NCBI GenBank assembly: GCA_965248715.1
Contig: CBDFKB010000008.1
Coordinates: forward strand, 1,832,782 to 1,896,781
DNA: 64,000 bases
Reading direction: 5' to 3'
Source: CBDFKB01 sp965248715
GTDB taxonomy: Bacteria; Pseudomonadota; Alphaproteobacteria; Rhizobiales; Rhizobiaceae
The notes beneath the pieces were generated by a model that was not told where the DNA came from, searched no databases, and worked only from the letters and a program-made list of their open reading frames with translations. Shown here piece after piece: positions 1 to 8,275 of the stretch. A program made the translations under genes and the position numbers. Each line of letters opens with the position of its first letter. The first letter of the stretch is position 1.

Positions 1-1
1 G

Positions 2-643
2 GTGCCACTCCTGGATGTGTTCGACAAACCGCTGGCGGATTGGGATGCATTTATGAAACGCGCCTTCGATTTGGTGATGTCGGTGATCGCATTGGTGGTT
101 TTAGCGCCGGTGATGGTGGCAACGATGGCCGCGATCCGCATCGAAAGCGCCGGACCGGTGATTTTTCGCCAGCGCCGTTATGGCTTCAACAATGAGGAAA
201 TCGAAGTTCTGAAATTCCGATCGATGTTTCATGAGTTCGCAGATCCTACTGCAAAATTTGTGGTTACCCGCAACGATCCTCGGGTAACCGCGGTTGGCCG
301 ATTTATTCGCAAGTCCTCGATCGATGAATTGCCGCAATTGATCAACGTCATCAGGGGTGAATTGTCCTTGGTCGGCCCACGCCCGCACGCGGTCAATGCC
401 CATACCTCGAACCGGCTATGGGACGAGGTTGTCGACGGCTATTTCGCCCGCCACAAGGTCAAGCCGGGTGTTACTGGATGGGCGCAGATCAAAGGCTGGC
501 GTGGCGAAGTCGACAGCGAGGACAAGATCAAGAACCGGGTCGCCCATGACCTTTACTATATAGAGAACTGGTCGCTGATGTTTGATTTCTACATCCTGGC
601 GATCACACCGTTCCAGTTGTTCAACACCAAAAACGCGTACTAA
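2..643 (+). CDS. Bacterial sugar transferase (polyprenyl-phosphate hexose-1-phosphate transferase), 5' end cut by window edge
   Basis: Catalytic domain of the WcaJ/ExoY family, which moves a hexose-1-phosphate from a UDP-sugar to undecaprenyl phosphate at the inner membrane and so starts a polysaccharide repeat unit. The membrane segment FDLVMSVIALVVLAPVM (about residues 23-40) is followed by the family blocks GPVIFRQRRYG, LKFRSM, SSIDELPQL with LSLVGPRPHA, and PGVTGWAQ. The reading frame is open at the window edge and begins on a GTG, so the N-terminal multi-membrane half of long WcaJ-type proteins may lie upstream. A polymerase/ligase gene starts 5 bases downstream, which fits a polysaccharide operon. 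The sugar it transfers cannot be told. Confidence 0.9.
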   Translation: MPLLDVFDKPLADWDAFMKRAFDLVMSVIALVVLAPVMVATMAAIRIESAGPVIFRQRRYGFNNEEIEVLKFRSMFHEFADPTAKFVVTRNDPRVTAVGRFIRKSSIDELPQLINVIRGELSLVGPRPHAVNAHTSNRLWDEVVDGYFARHKVKPGVTGWAQIKGWRGEVDSEDKIKNRVAHDLYYIENWSLMFDFYILAITPFQLFNTKNAY

Positions 644-648
644 AATTT

Positions 649-1926
649 ATGGTGATGGCACAAACATTGGCCCCTGGCGCCCGGCCGGTGACCGGGCTGC
701 CCACCGCCCTGTTCGCCAATGCCATGATCGCATTAGCGGTATTTCTCGGCGGTTTCGTTATCCGCGAACCGGCACCCTATGAATTGTTTTTGATCGTAAT
801 GATCATAGTTTGGTATTCGATGGGATTGCGCATCGCCCGCGCCGTGTTGCCGCTGATCATTTGCTATTTCGCCTACAATGTCGGCGGCGTGCTCGCTTCA
901 CTGCAAATGGAACATTACGGCCGTGGCTTGCTTTATGTAGTTGTGTCCGTGTTCTTGGCCCTGTCTTCGGTGTTCTTTGCTTCGGTGATTATGCTCGATG
1001 CACGGCGCTTGCGGCTCATCATGCGGGCATATGTGGTTGGCGCCATGATTACGGCGATGCTGGGCATTTTGGGCTATTTCGGTGCCATTCCCGGCGCGGC
1101 GTTGTTTACCCGCTATGACCGGGCGATGGGCGCCTTTCAGGACCCGAACGTGTTTGGTCCGTTTCTGGTGATGCCGATCCTGTATCTAGGTTGGCGGTTG
1201 ATAACCTGTCCACCGCTCACCAGCCTACTGCGAGCAATCGGCATGCTGATCTTGCTTTTGGCATTGTTTCTCGCCTTTTCACGGGCCGCATGGGGGTTGA
1301 TCGTTGTCACCATGGTCGGCATGTATTTCTTGTCATTGGTGACGACGCATAGCAATCGCGACCGGTGGAAGCTGGTATTGGTCGCCGCGGTTGGCACCAT
1401 ATTGCTGGCACTGATGCTGGTGGTGGCCCTGCAATTCGATGTGATTTATGATATGTTCGCCCAGCGCGCGCGCATCGTGCAAGACTACGACGCCGGGCAT
1501 TTCGGGCGTTTCGAGCGATATTCTCTCGGCTACCAATTGGCACTGGAACACCCGTTAGGCATCGGCCCCTTGGAATTCGGTTTCCTGTTTGGCGAAGATA
1601 CCCACAATAATGGCCTAAAGGCGCTCATGGCCCATGGCTGGATCGGATTTGTCTCCCTGATGATCTTGTTCGTTTGGACATTGGTCGCTGGCTTCAAACC
1701 ACTATTTCGCCCCCGCCCCTGGCAACGTTATCTGCAGATCGCCTATGTGGCATTTGCCGGCCATTTGCTGGTCGGCATGGTCGTCGACACGGACCATTGG
1801 CGGCATTTTTATTTGATGATTGGCATTATCTGGGGCTGCATTGGCCTGGAACAGCAATGGCAATACGCCAATGCAGGCCGAGTTGCGCCGCTTGGCAATT
1901 CAAGGCGACTGCCCGGTTTGGCATAA
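649..1926 (+). CDS. O-antigen ligase / Wzy-type polymerase family membrane protein
   Basis: A 425-residue polytopic membrane protein with about ten to twelve hydrophobic segments. The large periplasmic loop near residues 280-330 contains GRFERYSLGYQLALEHP, GIGPLEFG and DTHNNGLKALMAHGWIG, the arrangement seen in Wzy_C/O-antigen ligase proteins (Arg near the loop start, His-Asn-x-x-L later). Such proteins polymerise repeat units or ligate glycan to a lipid carrier. It starts 5 bases after the sugar transferase stop, so the two are probably co-transcribed for capsule, exopolysaccharide or O-antigen. Polymerase and ligase cannot be separated from sequence alone. Confidence 0.82.
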   Translation: MVMAQTLAPGARPVTGLPTALFANAMIALAVFLGGFVIREPAPYELFLIVMIIVWYSMGLRIARAVLPLIICYFAYNVGGVLASLQMEHYGRGLLYVVVSVFLALSSVFFASVIMLDARRLRLIMRAYVVGAMITAMLGILGYFGAIPGAALFTRYDRAMGAFQDPNVFGPFLVMPILYLGWRLITCPPLTSLLRAIGMLILLLALFLAFSRAAWGLIVVTMVGMYFLSLVTTHSNRDRWKLVLVAAVGTILLALMLVVALQFDVIYDMFAQRARIVQDYDAGHFGRFERYSLGYQLALEHPLGIGPLEFGFLFGEDTHNNGLKALMAHGWIGFVSLMILFVWTLVAGFKPLFRPRPWQRYLQIAYVAFAGHLLVGMVVDTDHWRHFYLMIGIIWGCIGLEQQWQYANAGRVAPLGNSRRLPGLA

Positions 1927-2045
1927 TTCCATCACCCTTCATGCGCCGACAGGGCTTGACAAAAGAACCTGGAACACCTGCCCCACAAATTATTTATAGT
2001 TTTAGGACCTGTGGACATATTACCAGCGCGGGACACTTGGTTGTT

Positions 2046-2199
2046 AATATGAGCACCTCTAAGAACCCTTCTTTTGGGTCCTGGGAGCAATTTTTCGTTT
2101 TTGCGTTCCTCAAATATTTCAACATATTATCCGGTACTCAAAAACTTCAAAATCACACCCAGCCCAACTAAATCGAGGGTTTTTAGAGGTGCTCATATT
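2046..2199. repeat. MITE-like hairpin element 1 (154 bp, no ORF)
   Basis: Positions 2046-2068 and 2177-2199 form a 23-base terminal inverted repeat with one mismatch; each end carries GAGCACCTCTAA. No coding sequence lies between the arms. A second element of similar size (150 bp at 35812-35961) has ends sharing the core TCTAAAAACC, so they may be a non-autonomous family mobilised by one transposase. The adjoining 1927-2045 holds no gene I recognise. Confidence 0.6.
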
Positions 2200-2219
2200 A
2201 TTGACTTTTTCAGGACGAT

Positions 2220-2294
2220 TGGCTCCCCGGGCCGGATTCGAACCAGCGACCGATCGGTTAACAGCCGATTGCTCTACCACTGAGCTACCGAGGA
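2220..2294 (-). tRNA. tRNA-Asn (anticodon GUU)
   Basis: Read on the minus strand this folds as a complete tRNA. A 7-bp acceptor stem (TCCTCGG with CCGGGGA, one G-T pair) leads to the D arm AGCTCAGTGGTAGAGC, an anticodon stem-loop ATCGG-CTGTTAA-CCGAT with GTT in the loop centre, and a T arm GCTGGTTCGAATCCGGC. The discriminator is G and the CCA end is encoded. Total length is 75 bases. It stands alone between a MITE-like element and the dioxygenase gene. Confidence 0.96.
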
Positions 2295-2426
2295 ATGCCT
2301 AGGCCGGCTCGTATACCAAAGCCGGTACCGATTTGCCAAGCCTTTAGTGGGATAATGCTACACAAGAAACCGCATACACAAGGCGCGTTTCCACCGCAAG
2401 ACGATTTCACACGTTTGCCATGGCGA

Positions 2427-3365
2427 TTAAACCGCATCGAGTGCCAACAAAGACGCGCGCAAATGTTCGCGCAGATGCTCGTGCTGGGCTGGCAATTTCA
2501 GTTCGCGACCCATGGTGGCACGGTCTTCATCGTGATCAAAGCCCGGCTCGTCGGTGGCAATTTCGAACAGCACCCCGCCTGGAGTGCGAAAATATATCGA
2601 CCAAAAATAATTGCGGTCGATTACCGCAGTAACATTCCAGCCTTCGGCCACCAAGGCATGGCGGATCGCTAATTGTGCGGCACGATCGTCAACTGCGAAC
2701 GCCACATGGTGCACGCTTCCGGCCCCCTGTTCGGCGCGATCAAACCCCGGCCGGGTTTCGATGTCGATATGGTTGGCGCCATTGCCACCGGCCACCGTAT
2801 AGCGGGTGACATGGCCCCAATGTTCGCCACGCTCATAGCCCATGAATTCGAGCAATTCAGCGGTCGCCATGCTGTCGGCAAGCCGCAAGGTCACCCCTGA
2901 AAAACCCAGGATCGCGGTTTCACGCTCATCGATGTCTGCTCCTGCCGGGGTCGGCGGGATGTTATTGTGCTCGATCAACAAAAAGCGGTCACCGTCTGGA
3001 GCCGCGAACCCGACCGCCTTGCGGCCGAACCACTCGGTCAGTTCCAATTCGCCCACATTATTTTCCCCAAGCCTTGTCATCCAGTAGGCGGCCGACCCGG
3101 CAGATACTGAGAAATTGGTAACGGCGACCTCCGCGGTGCCGCCGCGACCCCGCGCCCGCCCGGGAAACGGAAAATAGGTCATGATAGTGCCCGGCGAACC
3201 CAATCGGTCACCGAAATACAGATGATAGATTTCCGGATTATCGAAATTGACGGTTTGCTTGACCCGTCTTAGCCCGATCACCTGGCGCCAGAACCGGTCG
3301 CAAATGTTGGGGTCGCCGGCAATCGAGGTGACATGGTGCAGACCCTTGACCGGTAGTTTTGCCAT
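2427..3365 (-). CDS. Ring-cleaving dioxygenase, VOC (glyoxalase/bleomycin) superfamily
   Basis: A 312-residue protein of the MhqA/MhqO type: two tandem VOC modules (about residues 5-130 and 150-285) that use a metal to open hydroquinone or catechol-like rings. The first module opens with GLHHVTSIAGD, whose second His is the usual first metal ligand. The second has GSVHHVAFAVDD and ends with GGVLFEIATDEPGF, supplying His and Glu ligands. The final 30 residues (KLPAQHEHLREHL) match this family's C-terminus. The gene is 107 bases downstream of the dehydratase on the same strand. The substrate is unknown; related enzymes act in quinone detoxification. Confidence 0.88.
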   Translation of the reverse strand: MAKLPVKGLHHVTSIAGDPNICDRFWRQVIGLRRVKQTVNFDNPEIYHLYFGDRLGSPGTIMTYFPFPGRARGRGGTAEVAVTNFSVSAGSAAYWMTRLGENNVGELELTEWFGRKAVGFAAPDGDRFLLIEHNNIPPTPAGADIDERETAILGFSGVTLRLADSMATAELLEFMGYERGEHWGHVTRYTVAGGNGANHIDIETRPGFDRAEQGAGSVHHVAFAVDDRAAQLAIRHALVAEGWNVTAVIDRNYFWSIYFRTPGGVLFEIATDEPGFDHDEDRATMGRELKLPAQHEHLREHLRASLLALDAV

Positions 3366-3471
3366 CGGCTTCTATTCCAAGTTGCAGCTTTGTTGGCGCA
3401 ACAAGATAGGAATGCGCCAGCTTGGGCAATCATTTGACCTCAAACACACCGTTTCCGGTTCGTGAACGGTT

Positions 3472-4464
3472 TTACGTTTGGGCGGTCAGGATTTCCGCCA
3501 GCAACGCCGGATCGATATTGCCACCGGTCAAATAAACCAGCACGGTTTCGCCGGCAAACCCGCCATCTGCCTGACGCAACGCCGCCAGCGCGCAGGCGCC
3601 GCCCGGCTCCAATACCAGTTTCAATTCGTTGGCGGCAAACCGGATTGCTGCTCGCGCTTCGTCGTCTGAGACCACCAACCCTCGGGATAGATGATCGCGG
3701 TTGATCGCAAAGGTCAACACCCCAGGGCTTTCCACCAGCAGCGCATCGGATATCGAACCGGCCGCACGCTGATTGCGTTCGCGTTTCCCCGATTTGAGCG
3801 AGCGGGCATGGTCGTCGAATTCGGCCGGCTCGACGGGATGAATTTTCGCGGTTGGAAACCGGTCGTGGATCGCAAGCGCCACCCCGGCGCTCAGCCCGCC
3901 GCCGCCGGCACATACCAGCACCCGGTCGGGCTCCACACCCAGTTGATCCAGATCATCTGCCGCTTCCAACCCGGCGGTGCCCTGACCGGCAATAACCAAC
4001 CGATCATCGTAAGGATGCACCATCAGAGCACCGGTGCTTGTCTGCAATTCTTTTAGCACCTGGTCGCGGTTTTGCGGTCCGCGTTGATAAAACACGATCT
4101 CGGCGCCACTGCGCCTGGTGCGGGCAATTTTGATCGCCGGCGCATCGTGCGGCATTACAATAGTTGCGGCAACTTTGGTCAGGCGCGCCGCTTGCGCTAC
4201 CCCTTGCGCGTGGTTGCCCGAGGACGAAGCCACAACGCCACGCGCGCGTGCTTCGCTCAACTGGGAAAAAATCGCGTTATAGGCGCCACGTATTTTGAAC
4301 GAACCGGTGCGCTGCAGGCATTCCGGCTTCAGGTACACTTTGGCCCCAGTTTCCGCATCGAGTTGCTGATTGGTCAATAAAGGCGTGCGCACCGCAATCC
4401 CGGCCAAGCGGGTCGCCGCCTGGCGAATATCGGCAATTTCCGGCAAAGATTTGCTCATTTCCAT
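3472..4464 (-). CDS. Threonine/serine dehydratase-like PLP enzyme (fold type II)
   Basis: A 330-residue PLP enzyme of the catabolic threonine dehydratase/serine racemase group, without the C-terminal ACT regulatory domain of biosynthetic IlvA. The PLP lysine sits in RTGSFKIRGAYNA (about residue 52). SSGNHAQGVAQAA binds substrate and the glycine-rich CAGGGGLSAGVALA binds the PLP phosphate. The likely reaction is deamination of L-threonine/L-serine; serine racemase or hydroxyaspartate dehydratase activity is possible. The chosen ATG has AGGTG 3 bases upstream. It begins 6 bases after the stop of the glycosyltransferase gene, so it is probably in the same transcript as the arsenosugar-type genes. 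Confidence 0.88.
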   Translation of the reverse strand: MEMSKSLPEIADIRQAATRLAGIAVRTPLLTNQQLDAETGAKVYLKPECLQRTGSFKIRGAYNAIFSQLSEARARGVVASSSGNHAQGVAQAARLTKVAATIVMPHDAPAIKIARTRRSGAEIVFYQRGPQNRDQVLKELQTSTGALMVHPYDDRLVIAGQGTAGLEAADDLDQLGVEPDRVLVCAGGGGLSAGVALAIHDRFPTAKIHPVEPAEFDDHARSLKSGKRERNQRAAGSISDALLVESPGVLTFAINRDHLSRGLVVSDDEARAAIRFAANELKLVLEPGGACALAALRQADGGFAGETVLVYLTGGNIDPALLAEILTAQT

Positions 4465-4470
4465 TCACAC

Positions 4471-5172
4471 CTATGATGCACCGGTGCGCTTATTGGCGTT
4501 GCGCGCGCGAAGCCAGTCGGCCAGTTTGCGTTTCGCCGGTGAAAGATCGTCAGCCCCATCTAATGTAACCCCAAGCAGCGCCAAGTCTTTAGCAGTGTCG
4601 ACATCAAATGCTTGATCAAGCAGACGAACCGGTATCGCGTGCCGGTCGAGCCGGTCAAGCAATTGTTGCCGGGTGGTGTCCGCACTGTAGGTAATGCTGG
4701 TCCAAATATCGCGCTCAATCACCGTTTTGCCGGCAAACATATAAAACCCACCATCGGCACAGGGCCCAATCACACAAACTGCCGGATCCCGTTCCATTTC
4801 CCGCAACGCCTTGATCAAAATCTGCGGCTCAAGCTGCGGACTGTCGGTACCCATCAACATTACCGCGTCGTGGTCGGCCATCAGGGTGCGGTAAACATGG
4901 TCGAGACGCGCGCCAAGGCCGCCGTCGCCGGTCCAGATGGTGTCAAACCGGTCCCATTCGCCGTCAATAACCGCTTCTTGCTCGGCCACTGCCCAATAAG
5001 GGCACAGGGTGCCATTCGACAATTCACCCGCAGCAGCGGCCCACTCCTTTGTCGCCGCCACACTTAGCCGATAAAATGCCTCGGCTTGCACGGAACCGAT
5101 ATCAGCCGCCAGCCGGGTTTTGACCGGCGACAGACCGGCGGTCTTGGCAAAAATGGCGACGGCAACGGTCAT
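4471..5172 (-). CDS. TIGR04282-type transferase (CofC-like fold, 'transferase 1, rSAM/selenodomain-associated')
   Basis: A 233-residue member of the DUF2064/TIGR04282 family of GT-A-like nucleotidyl/glycosyltransferases. It opens with VAVAIFAKTAGLSPVKTRLA, the nucleotide-binding start of the family, and has MLMGTDSPQL (metal-binding Asp) and GPCADGGFYMFA. In annotated genomes this family occurs with the radical SAM protein ArsS and is assigned to arsenosugar biosynthesis by association. The open frame continues upstream to 5343, but the ATG at 5172 overlaps the stop of the preceding gene as ATGA, and homology begins there. The donor sugar is not known. Confidence 0.85.
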   Translation of the reverse strand: MTVAVAIFAKTAGLSPVKTRLAADIGSVQAEAFYRLSVAATKEWAAAAGELSNGTLCPYWAVAEQEAVIDGEWDRFDTIWTGDGGLGARLDHVYRTLMADHDAVMLMGTDSPQLEPQILIKALREMERDPAVCVIGPCADGGFYMFAGKTVIERDIWTSITYSADTTRQQLLDRLDRHAIPVRLLDQAFDVDTAKDLALLGVTLDGADDLSPAKRKLADWLRARNANKRTGAS

Positions 5173-5777
5173 CTCATCCGCATTTTCATCAATGTGACAA
5201 ATTCCGGCAAAGCCTGCTTGGCCCATAAATATTGGTGCGCCAATGTGGTTTTCAGCCAACCATGTCGGATATATTTTCGCGCGCTGGTCTTGAGGGTCGC
5301 GCCAACCGGCTTCAGCCTTACACCATGCTGGCGCGCGTGCCACACGAACAAATGGTCTTCGCCATATTCTGATCCCTCGGGATAGCCGCCAATTTCATCG
5401 AACAAGGTCTTGGCTATGCAAAGGCCCTGATCGCCGTACGGCATTTGCAGAACATGGGAGCGAAACTGTGCACCCAATTGATTTAGTACCATCAAAGCAG
5501 TTTCCCGATCATGGAAAACCAGATCGAAATAATAGAGCCGGTCCGGGTACTGCGCGATCGCTGCAACCAATCGCGAGACCGCTTGCGGCGGCAATTGGGT
5601 ATCGGCATGTAAGAACCAAAGATATTCGCCATTGGCGCGCGCCGCGCCGGCGTTTAGGCTTCTGGCCCTATCCTGCTCGCTGGCGGTGATAACTTCCCAA
5701 TCATCGGGCAGGGCTGCTAGCAGATTATGATGTTCGCTCTCGCCGGGCGCTAGCGGTATGACAACCGAAATGTTCAC
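5169..5777 (-). CDS. TIGR04283-type glycosyltransferase, family 2 ('transferase 2, rSAM/selenodomain-associated')
   Basis: A GT2-fold enzyme of 202 residues. NISVVIPL is the first strand, AGAARANGEYLWFLHADTQLPP carries the DxD-type metal motif (HADT), and GGYPEGSEYGEDHLFVWHARQHG carries the catalytic-base region. The start is inferred as the GTG at 5777, two bases after the phosphorylase stop, because homology begins there; the open frame upstream lies inside the phosphorylase gene. It ends in an ATGA overlap with the TIGR04282 gene, so the two are translationally coupled. Family and context suggest a role in assembling a sugar-containing product with ArsS. Confidence 0.85.
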   Translation of the reverse strand: MNISVVIPLAPGESEHHNLLAALPDDWEVITASEQDRARSLNAGAARANGEYLWFLHADTQLPPQAVSRLVAAIAQYPDRLYYFDLVFHDRETALMVLNQLGAQFRSHVLQMPYGDQGLCIAKTLFDEIGGYPEGSEYGEDHLFVWHARQHGVRLKPVGATLKTSARKYIRHGWLKTTLAHQYLWAKQALPEFVTLMKMRMR

Positions 5778-5779
5778 AT

Positions 5780-6625
5780 TTAGGCTCTGAGTACGGAAAG
5801 CAGGTTTCGCTTGCCGTCGGGGATTGCATCGTCGGGTGTCAACACCGCGAATTGCAATGCCTCGCGATAGGTAGGGTTGATTGTCGGCAATGGGGTTTCC
5901 AAAAGCGCCAGCAGCAGCGCCTTGGCCTGTTCCAGGCTGGCGCCAAAGCGTTCGATCACCGCGGCGACGCTGACATGGTGGGCAGGATCTTCCATCCAGC
6001 AATCATAGTCGGTAACAACGCCGATGGTGGCGTAACAAAGCTGCGCCTCGCGAGCCAAAAACGCCTCCGGCACGTTGGTCATGCCTACCAAATCGCACCC
6101 GACCAAACGCAGAAAATGGCTTTCCGCCCTAGTGCCGAGCCTGGGGCCATCAACACAGGCATAGGTAGCGCCGGTGTGCAGCGTTATTCCCATCTCACCT
6201 GCCTTGTCGACAATCCATGCGGTCAGGTTGGGACAAGTTGGTCGCGCCATCGAAACGTGGGCGGCGACGCCTTCGCCGAAAAATGTGCGTTCGCGATTGC
6301 CCTTGATGAAGTCGAAATATTGCGTCGGAATGGCAAACTCACCTGGATGAATGTTCTCGCGCAGGCTGCCGGTGGCGGAAAAGCCGACCACCTGTCGCGC
6401 ACCTGCCTTTTTCAGCGCGAAAATGTTAGCCCGGTAGTTGATTTCATGGGGCAGGAATTGGTGGTTTTGCCCATGGCGTGGCAAAAACAGTAGTTCGCGG
6501 TCCTGGTAGGAGGCTTTAACCACCGGCGCCGAAGGTGGGCCGAACGGAGTATCGATGGCAATCTCATTGATCACTTCCAGCCCGTCGATCTTGTACAGAC
6601 CGGTGCCGCCAATTACCGCCAACAT
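5780..6625 (-). CDS. mtnP: S-methyl-5'-thioadenosine phosphorylase-like nucleoside phosphorylase
   Basis: A 281-residue enzyme of the MTAP branch of purine nucleoside phosphorylases. It shows AVIGGTGLY (phosphate loop), FLPRHGQNHQFLPHEINYRAN, CVDGPRLGTRAESHF and LVGMTNVPEAFLAREAQLCYA. The known reaction is phosphorolysis of 5'-methylthioadenosine to adenine and methylthioribose-1-phosphate. Placed between arsS and two glycosyltransferase genes, it could instead remove adenine from the arsenoadenosine intermediate formed by ArsS; that is inference. GGAG lies 9 bases before the ATG. It starts 36 bases after arsS ends. Confidence 0.9.
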   Translation of the reverse strand: MLAVIGGTGLYKIDGLEVINEIAIDTPFGPPSAPVVKASYQDRELLFLPRHGQNHQFLPHEINYRANIFALKKAGARQVVGFSATGSLRENIHPGEFAIPTQYFDFIKGNRERTFFGEGVAAHVSMARPTCPNLTAWIVDKAGEMGITLHTGATYACVDGPRLGTRAESHFLRLVGCDLVGMTNVPEAFLAREAQLCYATIGVVTDYDCWMEDPAHHVSVAAVIERFGASLEQAKALLLALLETPLPTINPTYREALQFAVLTPDDAIPDGKRNLLSVLRA

Positions 6626-6661
6626 CTATCAATTCTCCGTAAGATCCGTGCCCGGAAATGG

Positions 6662-7756
6662 TTACAGCAATGCCCCGCCGCAAGAACTGCCGGCACCCGC
6701 CGTGCAACCATAGCAGTGATTGGCGAATGCGACCCCGGTGCCGATGTCACTTAGCCGCTCAATATCCCAGATGTCGCGGGATTGCCAGTTCTGTGGAATT
6801 TCCAGCATCTGGTTAAAATCGCAATCATAAACCTTACCATCCCAACCGATCGACACCAATTCGGTGCACATTACTCCCAATGCTGCCTGCGGATTGAAAT
6901 TTTCGATCAGCAATTGCATGTATTCCTGCATCATGCCATCTCGGGTAAGCGCATGGGCAAACCGTTTGATCGGCATGTTGGTAATGGTGATTAACTGGCT
7001 GAATTCGATGCCGAATTCATCCTCTAAGTGGGCACGGTATTCATTTTCCAATTGTGTCTGGTCCGGCGGCAAATGATGGCCGACCGGATTATAGACCAAG
7101 GTCAGCGAACGCCGATCTTCAATCCCGTAGCCAAGGCCGTTGAATTTCTTGAGCGCATCAATGCTCTTGCCGAACACGCCCTTGCCGCGCTGGGCGTTGA
7201 CATTGTTTTCCATGTAACATGGCAGCGAGGCAACTATTTGCACGCCCTGTTCCGCCAGGAATTCCGCCGTGTCTTCCTGGTTGGGCTCAAACAGCACGGT
7301 CAAATTGCAGCGGTCGATTACCTGCTTGCCGATGGCGCGGATTTCGCGCACGAAATGGCGGAAATGCGGATTAAGCTCCGGCGCGCCGCCGGTAATGTCG
7401 ACCGTGTGGATTTGTGGATCGCTGCGCAGCAATTCGATCAACCGCTCGACGGTTGCCAATTCCATGTTTTCGGTCCGGTTAGGACCCGAATCCACATGGC
7501 AATGGTGGCATGCCTGGTTGCAACGCTTGCCGATATTCACCTGCAATATTTTGATCGCCTGGCGCTCGATTGTGACACCGTGCTGGCGCAACGCTTGTTC
7601 GAACGTTTGTATTTTTGCATTAGCGACACCGGGCACCGACTTGTTGCTGTTGGGAGCACGAGATCGTCTAACTTCTCGTTCCTGGTCCAACTCGACCTGC
7701 TCGACCTGCTCTGAAGCAATTTTTTGCTCGGCAATATTCAGGTGGTTATCATCCAT
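6662..7756 (-). CDS. arsS: Arsenosugar biosynthesis radical SAM protein ArsS (TIGR04167 family)
   Basis: A 364-residue radical SAM enzyme. The 4Fe-4S motif CNQACHHC (Cys79, Cys83, Cys86) follows ILQVNIGKR, TVDITGGAPELNP is the SAM-binding GGE-like motif, and the C-terminus CYGCTAGAGSSCGG is the Cys-rich tail that defines this family (selenocysteine in some members, Cys here). ArsS is reported to transfer the SAM-derived 5'-deoxyadenosyl group to dimethylarsenic, making the precursor of arsenosugars. The N-terminal 45 residues are charged and variable. It is the first gene of the minus-strand run down to 3472. No arsM, its usual partner, is found in this window. Confidence 0.92.
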   Translation of the reverse strand: MDDNHLNIAEQKIASEQVEQVELDQEREVRRSRAPNSNKSVPGVANAKIQTFEQALRQHGVTIERQAIKILQVNIGKRCNQACHHCHVDSGPNRTENMELATVERLIELLRSDPQIHTVDITGGAPELNPHFRHFVREIRAIGKQVIDRCNLTVLFEPNQEDTAEFLAEQGVQIVASLPCYMENNVNAQRGKGVFGKSIDALKKFNGLGYGIEDRRSLTLVYNPVGHHLPPDQTQLENEYRAHLEDEFGIEFSQLITITNMPIKRFAHALTRDGMMQEYMQLLIENFNPQAALGVMCTELVSIGWDGKVYDCDFNQMLEIPQNWQSRDIWDIERLSDIGTGVAFANHCYGCTAGAGSSCGGALL

Positions 7757-7872
7757 CGCTTGTTGCTATCTTTCTGTTATCCAAGGATTTGGTTCCAGTC
7801 ACACCCGATCATATTGCAGAACCAACCACCGACATATATTCGACATCGACGGTGATGCCAGTCACTTTCATG

Positions 7873-7949
7873 CTAGTGGTTCGATTCCAACATTTGCGTC
7901 CCGTTGCAATACTGTGGTTTGCAAATCTTGGAATCAAAAGAACCACTAG
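7873..7949. repeat. CTAGTGG palindrome, copy 1
   Basis: Starts CTAGTGGTTCGATTCCAA and ends TTGGAATC...GAACCACTAG, so the outer 18-20 bases form an interrupted inverted repeat around an inner hairpin (CATTTGC ... GCAAAT). A related copy at 51596-51729 shares both ends and the inner AACATTTG-GTCC segment. Intergenic in both places. Confidence 0.7.
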
Positions 7950-7962
7950 CAAGATATTGAAT

Positions 7963-8062
7963 CTAGTGGAATTCTTAAATTTGACATTTGACATTTGACA
8001 TTTGACATTTGACAAACGATGAAGCTGCAAATGGAACTCAAATGTCAAATTCATTCCACTAG
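7963..8062. repeat. CTAGTGGAAT palindrome containing a heptanucleotide tandem array
   Basis: The left end CTAGTGGAAT and right end ATTCCACTAG are exact inverted repeats. The next block inwards, AATTTGACATT on the left and AATGTCAAATT on the right, also pairs. The TTGACAT tandem array lies at the inner edge of the left arm, as if the arm motif had been amplified. Confidence 0.7.
7981..8014. repeat. 7-bp tandem repeat (TTGACAT), 4.9 perfect copies
   Basis: Five head-to-tail copies of TTGACAT, the last one base short, without substitutions. The unit contains TTGACA, the consensus -35 hexamer, at a 7-base period. It is inside an intergenic palindrome and not in a gene. Copy number is likely to vary by slippage. 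Confidence 0.95.
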
Positions 8063-8067
8063 CACCA

Positions 8068-8150
8068 GGGCCTGCGGACATTTACGGTTATGGTGTAGGC
8101 GTGGCCCAATTGACCGCTGGCAAGGCGCGAAAGGCACCGTAGTGTTGGCC
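8068..8150 (+). repeat. Dispersed repeat R, copy 1
   Basis: About 83 bases that reappear, inverted, at 14878-14961. Both contain GCTCAATTGACC/GCCCAATTGACC followed by GCTGGCAAGG, GCGAAAGGC and GTAGTGTTGGCC. A shorter relative (about 30 bases) is at 47229-47258. No coding function is visible. Confidence 0.75.
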
Positions 8151-8220
8151 ACTTCAAGCCTTTGGCTACACGGTCCAGGAGTCAAATCGGCCAAGGCCCA
8201 GGGGGATTTGACCCCATTGG

Positions 8221-8275
8221 CCCTAGGCCGTGTCACCCAAAACCGGTACCCACTTTTGGGTGACACGGCCTAGGG
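8221..8275. repeat. Palindromic repeat family P, copy A (perfect 22-bp stem)
   Basis: The arms 8221-8242 and 8254-8275 are perfect reverse complements, with an 11-base loop CCGGTACCCAC. The loop region matches copies B, C and D (21820-21888, 51898-52002, 62009-62116). The right arm's last three bases (8273-8275) are also the first bases of the adjoining IS. Confidence 0.9.

Noticed and set aside
3691..4380. Long plus-strand open frames antisense to the dehydratase gene
   Set aside because: Mirror frames of a high-GC coding gene with no homology of their own.
7981..8014. Possible CRISPR array
   Set aside because: The unit is only 7 bases, head to tail, with no spacers; it is a simple tandem repeat.
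8019..8273. 84-codon open frame across repeat R and palindrome A
   Set aside because: It is composed of repeats, and similar translated fragments appear at other repeat copies; not a gene.
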